Source: CAYQSU01 sp964420325 (GTDB taxonomy: Bacteria; Pseudomonadota; Alphaproteobacteria; Rhodospirillales; Defluviicoccaceae). From it: 39,417 nucleotides of DNA. The stretch is from positions 1 to 39,417 of the forward strand of contig CAYQSU010000028.1 in assembly GCA_964420325.1 (NCBI GenBank). The letters run 5' to 3'. The notes beneath the pieces are model-generated. The model did not search any database and was not told the DNA's origin. It was given only the letters and a program-made list of their open reading frames with translations. Numbering within the stretch: position 1 is the stretch's first letter; every line of letters begins with the position of its first letter. This document shows positions 1-7,386 of this stretch, piece by piece. A program made the translations under genes and the position numbers.

Positions 1-294
1 GTCGGCCCATCCGTCCGCAGGACCACAGACTTGCGGGAGTTATGGCCTCCGGCAATCGGATGTCAAGACCACGGCCCTGCAGCGACCCGGCTCCCGGCGG
101 CACCACGGCGGGACGCGCGGGCCAGCGCCGGGCGAGTCCTCGAGGCCTGCGGCGCGCGGCGCGCTCCGACCGGACGCTACGATGCCAGACTTGACCCCGA
201 TCGTGGCACCATGTCAGCAAGAGGGCGCGAAATCCTTCGCAATTCCGTGCGGGTGCCGGCACGGTCGGCCCCAGACAGGACCCAGGGTCGCGAC
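1..294. other. non-coding flank downstream of the CHAT gene
   Basis: I see no gene here. The stretch lies 3' of the minus-strand CHAT gene, whose stop codon is at 295-297. Open frames crossing it on the plus strand are antisense continuations with no recognisable protein features. A weak 5-bp stem (ccgca/tgcgg, about positions 16-37) has no T-run and is not called as a terminator. Confidence 0.5.
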
Positions 295-3200
295 TCAACC
301 GCCTTCGCCGACGACTGTGAACGGTGCCCAGAAGAGCGGGTGAGCGAAACTGAAGACGATCCGGCCTTGGCCATCCTCGAAGCCGCCATCGTCGATGAGG
401 GTCGTCATCGCCTGTCTCAGGGCTTCCGCTTTGCCGATCGTCGGTTCCTCTGCCTGCCGGCGGAACATCGCGGTGGTCAGGGCCTTGGCGGCGCCCGAAT
501 GCACGGGCCAATTGCTGACGAGAAGAGCTCGCGAACCGGCGTAGAAGAATGCCCGGCCCAGGCCAGAGATCGCGTCGGCGCCAGCCCCCTGGCCTGCGGC
601 GGTGTTGCAGGCGGACAACACGACCCAATCGGCATTGAGGCGGAGGCCGACGATCTCGCTCATCGTCAACAGCCCATCGCCGGCCGTGCCCGAGACGGCA
701 GGCGAGGACAGCGCCAACGCCGGTTCGAGCAGCCCGTCGAGATCGCCGGGAACGAGGCCATGCGTCGCGAACACGACCACCCTGTACTTGGTCAAATCCA
801 TTGCCTTGACCCGCTGCTCGTTGGCGTCGGCTCCCGACACCACGGCCGCCGGATCCGCTTTCAGGGCTTCCGCAATGGCGCGCGCCTCGTCGGCGGTTTC
901 GGGAAGCGGCGGCAACACCGAAAGCTGCGCCGATTTCAGACCGGCCGTGGCCGGCGCCAATCGCATCGAGACGCCAAGCCCCCGCAGAGAGCCGAGATCG
1001 CCTGCCGAGGCGAGTTGCGGTTCTCGCCGGGCCGCCCGTGCGGTCGCCCGTGCCGGGCTGAACACCGGATCGGCAAACGCGACGAGAGGCTCGGTAGCGG
1101 GACGCTTGCCCGGCGACCCTCGCAGCGTGCGGATCGATGCCACCGATGGCAGCACCGTGATCGCATGGCTCCTGGCCAGCCACGGTACCTGCCGATGGTT
1201 GGAGAACAACGGCTTCCGTTCCGCCGCCATCACGGTCTTCTCGGTCGGAAGCACCGAGATCGGCAGATGACCGAGTGCCCCGTGCGGCACGACGAGCAGG
1301 TTTCTTGCCCCGATCCAGGCTTTCTCCAGGGGTTTCAGCAGCATCGCATACAGTTCGAACGCGGACCGAAGGTCGAACGCCGGGATGTCGCCCAGGGTCG
1401 CGGCTCTCGGATCCAAAGCCGCTCGCAGCAGCGCCACCTTCTCGGCCAGCGCCTTCCGGCCAATGTTGGCGACTGCAATCTGCATCCGGCCGCTCTGTGG
1501 CACGGCCCAGATGTATGTCCGGTCCTCACCCACATAGAAGGCGAGCAATGCTTCTCCAGGACGCAGCAACGCCTGGGTTTCTCCGACGGTCATCGGCCGC
1601 GACCCCGTCAGGTCGGCGTAGTCTGGGAAGCGTCTTTCGATCTCTCTCATCAGTGCCGCATGGGCACCCCGGAGATTCTCGACGCTGGCTCTCAGTCTGT
1701 CAGCCTGGGTCGTCGCCCTCCCCTCCCAGACCGCGGAGTTCAGGGCTTGGTTCAAGGCGGCAATTTGCCATTCCGTGTCTTGCGCCCGTCGTGCCAGATC
1801 CGCGAGATCAGCATCGCGCGCGGCCGTTCGTGCACCCAGTTGCGCCAGCGCCTGCCGCACGCTGGGTGCACGGGCGACGTCCGCCACGGCGAACGCTCGG
1901 TCGGCGGCATCGCTCATGCCATCGCCGAAGCGCGCGTTTTCTTCCCCCTTCAGAAGCAGCCGGATATAGGCGTCAAGGATCATGGACAGGCGCCGTTGAA
2001 AGGCGCTGGCTCCGTCGTGGTCTTCCGCGCCGCGGTGATAACGCTCCGACAGGATCGGGACGGCCGCCGCGAAATTGGTGAGTGCAGGAGAGGATTGCCC
2101 GACCGCCGCGAGGCACATCGCGTAGAGGGCTTGGTAGAGGGCCGTCCGCGGATGAGCGGGACCGAGTTTTCGGACGGAAAGCTCGAAGATCGGAGCGACG
2201 ACCGCCATGGCCTCGTTTGATCGGCCCGTCCGCAGCAGAGCCAAGGGGTGGTCGGGACTGAAGACGGCAGGATTGCCTTCCACAATGCCATGCAAGGCGG
2301 TCGGATCGCTCATCATGTCGGCTCTGGCGCCCTCGAACTCGCTGAGAGCATCCGCCCACCGCTCTTGTAGCGCCAGGGCACTCCCCAAGTTCATGCGTGC
2401 CGCTCCAACTTGTACCGAGCCGGGAAATACCCCCAGGCTGCGGTAGATCTCGAGGCCCCGGCGCGAGAGCAGTTCCGCCTCTTCAAGACGCCCCTGCGCG
2501 AGGAGAATTCCTGCAAGACCTCTCAATGGAACTGCACTATCAATGTCACTCGCCCTGGACCCCCTTACGAGACCCACAAGAGCTCGACGCATCTCGACTT
2601 CGGCCTCGACAAGGCGCCCCTGACGCTCGAGGTTTCTCGACAGAAAATGCAGCGTATAATAATGCCACGGTGTGTCACGCCACCAGGGGGTGCCGGCGAG
2701 AATGTCGACCATTTCGCGGAAGTGAAGCTCTGCCTCTCGATGCCGACCTTGAGAGTCGAGTATCCACGCCCGTGCGCGATTGACTTCCGCCTTATACGTC
2801 GCGCGGTGCCTTGGCAGGGGATCCTTCCAGGCGACCGACTCCCTGTGGAGTGCCTCCAGCTTGCGGTAGAGCTCCTCGGCCGCGTCGAATTCCCCGGCGA
2901 TCGCCCGTTGCTGCGCAAGGCGGGCATAGAGGCTGATCAGCCAGCCCCGACGATCGGAGGCGGCAGCCCGATCCACGGCCGCTTCCAGGGAGCGGACTCC
3001 CTGCGAATACTTACCGGCCACAAAGTGAGCGCTCGCGAGATCGGATAGAATCCGGATGTCATCGTCCCGATACGGAGGTCTCGAATGCTCCGCAGCAGTC
3101 GTCAGATCCGAGATTTCCTGCGCCGCACGACCGAGGCGGGCTGCGGCCGCCGCCCGCTTGGCATAGAATCCAGCAAGCGCGTTCGCATCAGTGGTGTTGG

Positions 3201-3531
3201 GAGGAGCAGAATCGGCGATTACGCGTGCCTCGGCATTCGCGGCGACGGCATCGGGCCGAGGGTCGTTCAACAGCGAAAGAATGTCGTCGACCGTCCGGGG
3301 CGGCGGAGCAAACGCGGTGCTCCCGGGCAGGTCGGCAGCAATCGTCCTCGCTTCCTCCAGCGAAACTGCCGGCGTTCTCGGCGCTTCACAAGCAACCGGG
3401 AGCAGAACCACCGACGATACCAGCAAGAACCTCCAAGGCAGCCGGCCCAAACCACGACATGCCTTCCCCAGCCGGTTCGGAGAGCAAGACGCCTTATGCG
3501 GCTTGTCTCTCGAGGGAAGCACCCTATCCAT
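295..3531 (-). CDS. TPR-CHAT domain lipoprotein (caspase-like peptidase family)
   Basis: 1078 aa. The N-terminus has a basic n-region, a hydrophobic stretch (residues 35-46) and a lipobox-like LPVAC with Cys48, so the protein is probably a lipoprotein or periplasmic. Residues about 115-500 are helical repeats of the TPR type (for example LAQQRAIAGEFDAAEELY). A long helical linker (about 545-640) leads into a CHAT domain that starts near ALLAFYVGED (661-670). The caspase-like dyad is present: His924 in FATHG and Cys975 in VLSACNTA, followed by the family's GLGRAFFYAG segment. CHAT proteins are caspase/separase relatives, often activated through their repeat domains; the substrate here is unknown. 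It is the last gene of a minus-strand operon, 55 nt after the FecR-like gene. Local G+C is lower than in most of the window. The start at 3531 gives a long n-region; a GTG three codons later is an alternative. Confidence 0.9.
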   Translation of the reverse strand: MDRVLPSRDKPHKASCSPNRLGKACRGLGRLPWRFLLVSSVVLLPVACEAPRTPAVSLEEARTIAADLPGSTAFAPPPRTVDDILSLLNDPRPDAVAANAEARVIADSAPPNTTDANALAGFYAKRAAAAARLGRAAQEISDLTTAAEHSRPPYRDDDIRILSDLASAHFVAGKYSQGVRSLEAAVDRAAASDRRGWLISLYARLAQQRAIAGEFDAAEELYRKLEALHRESVAWKDPLPRHRATYKAEVNRARAWILDSQGRHREAELHFREMVDILAGTPWWRDTPWHYYTLHFLSRNLERQGRLVEAEVEMRRALVGLVRGSRASDIDSAVPLRGLAGILLAQGRLEEAELLSRRGLEIYRSLGVFPGSVQVGAARMNLGSALALQERWADALSEFEGARADMMSDPTALHGIVEGNPAVFSPDHPLALLRTGRSNEAMAVVAPIFELSVRKLGPAHPRTALYQALYAMCLAAVGQSSPALTNFAAAVPILSERYHRGAEDHDGASAFQRRLSMILDAYIRLLLKGEENARFGDGMSDAADRAFAVADVARAPSVRQALAQLGARTAARDADLADLARRAQDTEWQIAALNQALNSAVWEGRATTQADRLRASVENLRGAHAALMREIERRFPDYADLTGSRPMTVGETQALLRPGEALLAFYVGEDRTYIWAVPQSGRMQIAVANIGRKALAEKVALLRAALDPRAATLGDIPAFDLRSAFELYAMLLKPLEKAWIGARNLLVVPHGALGHLPISVLPTEKTVMAAERKPLFSNHRQVPWLARSHAITVLPSVASIRTLRGSPGKRPATEPLVAFADPVFSPARATARAARREPQLASAGDLGSLRGLGVSMRLAPATAGLKSAQLSVLPPLPETADEARAIAEALKADPAAVVSGADANEQRVKAMDLTKYRVVVFATHGLVPGDLDGLLEPALALSSPAVSGTAGDGLLTMSEIVGLRLNADWVVLSACNTAAGQGAGADAISGLGRAFFYAGSRALLVSNWPVHSGAAKALTTAMFRRQAEEPTIGKAEALRQAMTTLIDDGGFEDGQGRIVFSFAHPLFWAPFTVVGEGG

Positions 3532-3586
3532 GGACTCCGTCGTCCCCCCTCGGCCGGTCGTCGACTTAATCGATCAGTCTAACGCG

Positions 3587-4306
3587 CTATTCTTTGTCGA
3601 GCAGTTCCTTCAGAAGGGCTCGAGCTTGGCGCGTGCAGCCCATTTCCGCCAGCCGCGCGACCTCGCCGAGGTCGCGCGACCGATGGGTCACAAGGAGGCG
3701 AAGCGTGAGCGTCTTTGCGCTCGCTTGGTGCTCGTCCCAAAGCCAATAGGTGCTGTTATCCCGAAGATCCAGGTCCGCCGGCCAGGGCGTCGTCGCGGCG
3801 CCATCGCCGAAGCGCACCGCGGTGGTGCTGTTCGTCACGGAATCTCTGATGACGAACGAAGAGCTGCGAACACCCTTCGCTCGCCAGAGGGATACCGGCT
3901 GGCCCGGGATCAGGCAATGACGGCTCGAGCGCGAAACGTCGATCTCGTTCACGCCGGGAGTCCCAGCCAAGTCCGCGCGGCGGATGCCGCCCAACGAGAT
4001 GCCGTCCGCCATCTCGTCTCTGACAAGTCGCGAGATGGTGCCGACAAGCTCCGGATTGCGAACCGTGGACGCCGATTGCGCCGCTGCGCCGGTGTAAGGA
4101 CCTTCGAGCCTGATGATCGTGCCGTCTTCGCCGATCAGAGTAACAGAGGAGCCCTGCGGCACGGTCACCGGCTGGCTGTCGTCGAGCAGCTGGCCAACCT
4201 CCAGCGCGGAAGTCGTCGACTCCACAACGACGACGTTGCCGCACAGCGCTTTCGGGGCGCCGCAAGGCCAAAGGACAACAGAAAGAACCAAGATGACATA
4301 ACGCAT
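3587..4306 (-). CDS. secreted FecR-like protein of unknown function
   Basis: 239 aa. The first 22 residues form a signal peptide (MRYVILVLSVVLWPCGAPKA). A FecR-like beta segment follows: VVVVESTTSALEVGQLLDD, then VTVPQGSSVTLIGEDGT and IIRLEGPYTG. The remainder is beta-rich, ending in a helical tail with two Cys and KELLDKE. I cannot assign a biochemical activity. The start lies 2 nt after the cyclase stop, so translation is probably coupled, and the CHAT gene follows 55 nt later. Location between a CHASE2 cyclase and a CHAT lipoprotein suggests a periplasmic partner that conveys an envelope signal (inference). Confidence 0.75.
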   Translation of the reverse strand: MRYVILVLSVVLWPCGAPKALCGNVVVVESTTSALEVGQLLDDSQPVTVPQGSSVTLIGEDGTIIRLEGPYTGAAAQSASTVRNPELVGTISRLVRDEMADGISLGGIRRADLAGTPGVNEIDVSRSSRHCLIPGQPVSLWRAKGVRSSSFVIRDSVTNSTTAVRFGDGAATTPWPADLDLRDNSTYWLWDEHQASAKTLTLRLLVTHRSRDLGEVARLAEMGCTRQARALLKELLDKE

Positions 4307-4308
4307 GG

Positions 4309-6255
4309 CTACGCGCGGTCCACCGCGATCAAGGTTCCCGTCTCTCCCGCCCGCAATCGATGCACGTAAAAAGAAATAAGCCTATCATTCTTGTGGATTT
4401 CATACAAGCGCTCCAGGATACTCACAGCCGCCGGCCGGCCGGCCCGAACGGCAACGAATGCCTCCAAGTAAGCGCGGAGCTCGTCGCCGGAGTACGCATG
4501 TGCTGCAACGGCCTCGAAGGCTTCGACGGGGTTCTCCTTTCCCTTCAAGAGCAGGGTGCCGATCGGGCGAAAGGTGATACCCGCGCATCGGCCGGCTGTC
4601 TCTCGACTGACGCAAACGGTGGTGCCGATCAGTTTGTTGGCGGCTTCGAGACGGGATGCGGTGTTCACAACATCGCCGTACGCCGTGTAGTTGAAGAACC
4701 GGTCCCCCCCGAAGATACCGACGAGTGCGTCTCCGCTATGGACACCGATCCGGGTTACCCCGATCGATCCTCCATGCTTTTCGGCGAAGGAGCGACCGAA
4801 AGCGTCCATGGCGAGCGCGCACTTCACCGCACGCGCGGGATGGTCGGGTTGATCCAAGGGCGCCCCGAACAGGACATGCAAGGCGTCGCCGACAATCTTG
4901 TCGATGGTGCCGCCGTTCTCAAGGGCAATGGCGCATAAGCCCTTCAGGTACGAGTTGACCGTCGCAACCGTGGCCTCTGGCGCAGCTTTTTCCGCAAAGG
5001 AGGTGAAACCGAAGAGGTCCGTGAAGACACAGGTGATCTCCCTCCACTCGCCGTCGACGCGAACGCGGCTTGGGTCCGCCAGCAGCTGGTCGACCACCGC
5101 AGGCGCCGTGAACCGGTGGAACACTTCGCGGATGAACCGCCTTTGCCTGCGGGCCTTCTGTTTCCAGTAGCCGTTGCCGGCGGCAAAGGCCAATCCGAAG
5201 GATAAAGTTGGAGAGATCAGCGGAACAAGCGGACCACCGCCGGCGAAGCTTCCGAACCCGATTGCCCACAGGCCGACCAAGACCCCTACTGTGATCCCGG
5301 ACTGCATCGGCAAAGGTGCGTCGACGGCTGCGAGCAGGAGCCCTAGCAACGCGGCTCCCGCGATGACGAGAAGGGCGCCGAGCCAACCCATCTCGGCCAC
5401 CTCGCGATCATCCAGCATCTGCGCCAGCATGTGGGCGTGGATCTCGACTCCGGACATTGTTCCCTCTGATCCCCGGGTGGTCACCCAGGGTGTTCGATGG
5501 CGATCCACATGCGGGAGATCGGAGCCGATCAATGCAATCTTATCGGCCAGCCATTCCTTGGGTAAGGACGCGACAAAGTGTGCCGGAAAGGTGCGAAACG
5601 CCGGCATGTGCGCGGCCGGAGGCGCTCGGTAGGACAGCGGTTCGGGGTCCCTCCGCGCGGTTGCGCCGACTTCACCGGCCAGAGCTGCGGCCAGACCAAG
5701 GACGTACTGGCCGTTCGTATGACGCCCTGGATAGGTCCATCTCACGGTGCCCTGAGAGTCATCGATGCGCAATGTGATCAGGCCGCGTCGCAACCCGGTT
5801 GTCGAATCGTTCAGATAGGTGAGCTGACGCTCGGTCAGACGGTCTTCCCGATCGGCCCAGGCAACAACGATCGGAATCGCCGACCGCAGTAACGTGGTTC
5901 GGAGCAGCTCGTCCTTGTCCGGTTCCGTGGGCTGATCCAGCAGGATATCCAACCCCACGGCGCGGGCACCTGCGTCTTCCAAGATCTCCAGAAGCTCGGC
6001 GAGGAATCGTCGGTCTACGGGCGATCGGTAGGAGAAACTGGCGAGAGTGTCCTCCGTCACCGTAATGATGATGACATCGGGGTGCTGCGCTTCCGACGGC
6101 GACAAGAGGGCTGTTCGCACGTCCTTCGCCCAGTTCTCCGCGAGCCGAACGAAAGGGACAAACTGTGCAAGAGCGAGCCCGAAAACGATGGCGGTCAGGA
6201 GCACGGCCAGTGCCGCCAAGCAATCCCTTGTCCAGGCGCGGCGATCAGTTCGCAT
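4309..6255 (-). CDS. CHASE2-domain class III adenylate/guanylate cyclase
   Basis: 648 aa from the ATG at 6255. One N-terminal TM segment (13-34) precedes a periplasmic CHASE2 sensor (about 45-285; DVIIITVTEDTLASFSYRSP, AVGLDILLDQ, KIALIGSDL). Three TM helices follow (about 291-313, 317-338, 346-362), then a cytoplasmic cyclase domain (about 400-590). Metal-binding Asp413 lies in CVFTDLFGFTSF and Asp457 in KIVGDALHVLFG; Lys453 and the YGDVVNTASRLE segment fit the purine and transition-state sites, so the enzyme looks catalytically competent and probably makes cAMP. The frame stays open upstream to 6768, but that part is antisense to a response-regulator remnant and has no cyclase features, so 6255 is preferred even though no strong ribosome site precedes it. 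First gene of the cyclase - FecR-like - CHAT operon. Confidence 0.92.
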   Translation of the reverse strand: MRTDRRAWTRDCLAALAVLLTAIVFGLALAQFVPFVRLAENWAKDVRTALLSPSEAQHPDVIIITVTEDTLASFSYRSPVDRRFLAELLEILEDAGARAVGLDILLDQPTEPDKDELLRTTLLRSAIPIVVAWADREDRLTERQLTYLNDSTTGLRRGLITLRIDDSQGTVRWTYPGRHTNGQYVLGLAAALAGEVGATARRDPEPLSYRAPPAAHMPAFRTFPAHFVASLPKEWLADKIALIGSDLPHVDRHRTPWVTTRGSEGTMSGVEIHAHMLAQMLDDREVAEMGWLGALLVIAGAALLGLLLAAVDAPLPMQSGITVGVLVGLWAIGFGSFAGGGPLVPLISPTLSFGLAFAAGNGYWKQKARRQRRFIREVFHRFTAPAVVDQLLADPSRVRVDGEWREITCVFTDLFGFTSFAEKAAPEATVATVNSYLKGLCAIALENGGTIDKIVGDALHVLFGAPLDQPDHPARAVKCALAMDAFGRSFAEKHGGSIGVTRIGVHSGDALVGIFGGDRFFNYTAYGDVVNTASRLEAANKLIGTTVCVSRETAGRCAGITFRPIGTLLLKGKENPVEAFEAVAAHAYSGDELRAYLEAFVAVRAGRPAAVSILERLYEIHKNDRLISFYVHRLRAGETGTLIAVDRA

Positions 6256-6390
6256 GTGTTTCAACTGGCAGCACGATCTGGATCGTGTCCCTGTGGGCGG
6301 TGTAGGAGCGCCTCGTCCGTCTCCGGCGCGTTGTCGGGCAAGCCTGGGGTGGCGAGTTTGCCCCATCGGTGCGAGGGTCTCCAGGCTCAT

Positions 6391-6678
6391 GGAGCGACGG
6401 ATGACGGTCCGCTCGTCGTCTTGCTCGAGCAGGCGTGCGGGGATCGGCCGATCGCGCTGTCGCCGAAGGAGCGCGGCATCCTGAGGCTGCTGATGGCCGA
6501 AGTCGGCAGGGTGCAGTCCCGCGAGCGCATTCTCAACGTCGTCCGAAACGTCGACAAGGATCCGCTGACCAATATCGTCGACGTCTACATCAGCCGCCTC
6601 AGGAGGAAGCTCGGCCGCTGCGGGTGCCTGGTCAGGACCGTGCGCGGCGCGGGCTACCGTCTTGCCGCCGACGGCTGA
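6391..6678 (+). pseudogene. truncated OmpR/PhoB-type response regulator (DNA-binding domain only)
   Basis: The frame encodes an almost complete winged-helix Trans_reg_C domain: RPIALSPKERGILRLLMAEV, then GRVQSRERILNVVRNVDKD, PLTNIVDVYISRLRRKLGR and TVRGAGYRLAADG, with its stop at 6676-6678. The receiver domain expected about 120 residues upstream is missing: the preceding translation has no phospho-acceptor Asp or receiver motifs, and runs antisense to the cyclase start. The gene therefore looks broken at the linker, with the cyclase/CHAT block now lying upstream. It could still be translated as a free DNA-binding domain from an internal start, but no good ribosome site is visible. No sensor kinase follows. 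Confidence 0.75.
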
Positions 6679-7101
6679 ACCGATCGCCGCCGGATCGATC
6701 TCGACCGCACCGTCTCGGAGACCGCCTGCGTCCCGCGTCTGGAGAGGCCGGGGCCGGGACGGCCGCATCCGAAGCCGCCCGAGCGTTCAGACGGTCCAGT
6801 CCCGGCGACCCGCGGGGTCCGCGGCCTGCCGGGGCACGGCGCCCGGTGGCGCCGCCGACGGGCCAAGGCGGCGCAGATGAACGCTTGTTTTTTCATTGGC
6901 TTAGACGTATGGTGTCCAATTGGGTGTCCAAGAAGAGAAGGGGCAGAGTTGCGGACGGTGTCCGTCGTGATGTGGCAGAGCGTCGAGACCAAACAAAAAC
7001 CACATTGACGTGCTCCGATCGCGGCAGGAACAAAGGCTGAAACGCGGCACTGCTCGTGGCGACGGCCTCGGAGGAGCACGGGGTGGCTCCAGGGAGGAAG
7101 C
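6679..7101. other. 423-nt gene-free stretch with hairpins, a promoter-like element and a leader
   Basis: No protein is supported here. From left to right there are two short perfect hairpins, CCGCGG-GGT-CCGCGG near 6810-6824 and GGCGCC-CGGT-GGCGCC at 6838-6853. A locally AT-rich patch with a T-run (6885-6893) overlaps a -35/-10-like element. Two copies of GTGTCCAA lie between 6912 and 6932. The remainder would be an untranslated leader of about 180 nt for the small gene at 7102. The first half may be decayed coding DNA downstream of the response-regulator remnant, but I recognise nothing in it. Confidence 0.5.
6885..6913 (+). promoter_or_regulatory. sigma70-like promoter candidate
   Basis: TTGTTT (6885-6890) and TATGGT (6908-6913) are separated by exactly 17 nt in an AT-rich island within G+C-rich DNA. 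Just downstream is GTGTCCAATTGGGTGTCCAA, a direct repeat of GTGTCCAA with 12-nt periodicity that could be a regulator site. It would drive the small ORF at 7102. Confidence 0.4.
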
Positions 7102-7347
7102 ATGTTGGGAATGGTTGTCGACGCCAAGTCGATGCGTAAGTGGTCTCAATCCGGCCGGCATCCGCCACGGCGCAGCGGTCGCCGCGCCGAGCCGTTCGTC
7201 GACGGCGGCGTCGAGCCCGCGGTCGAGGACCTGTTGAACGATCCGGTCACCGCGGCGATCATGCGCTGCGACCGGGTGTCGCTGCCGGCGCTGCGGGCGC
7301 TGGTGACGGCGACGCGGGAGACGCTGCTCGCCAGACCCCGCGCCTAA
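7102..7347 (+). CDS. small hypothetical protein (81 aa)
   Basis: 81 aa. The ATG is preceded by a good ribosome site, AGGGAGG at 7091-7097. The first half is basic and low in complexity. The second half, VEDLLNDPVTAAIMRCDRVS followed by LPALRALVTATRETLL, reads as a compact helical module of the type 'DP-x-x-x-x-L/I-M-x-x-D-x-V', which I associate with small alphaproteobacterial proteins of unknown function (from memory). It runs convergently into htpG, ending 39 nt before the htpG stop. No function can be assigned. Confidence 0.6.
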   Translation: MLGMVVDAKSMRKWSQSGRHPPRRSGRRAEPFVDGGVEPAVEDLLNDPVTAAIMRCDRVSLPALRALVTATRETLLARPRA

Positions 7348-7386
7348 GGCGAGGGCGGCCGGCGCGGCACGGCGCAACCCCGGCGA

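Noticed and set aside
31..2220. 729-codon open frame on the plus strand
   Set aside because: It is antisense to the CHAT gene, has no family motifs, and the overlapping minus-strand frame has complete TPR and CHAT signatures. High G+C keeps such shadow frames open.
4309..6768. Longer start of the cyclase at 6768
   Set aside because: The extra 171 codons are antisense to a response-regulator domain and contain no signal, TM or CHASE2 features; the ATG at 6255 begins directly before the first TM helix.
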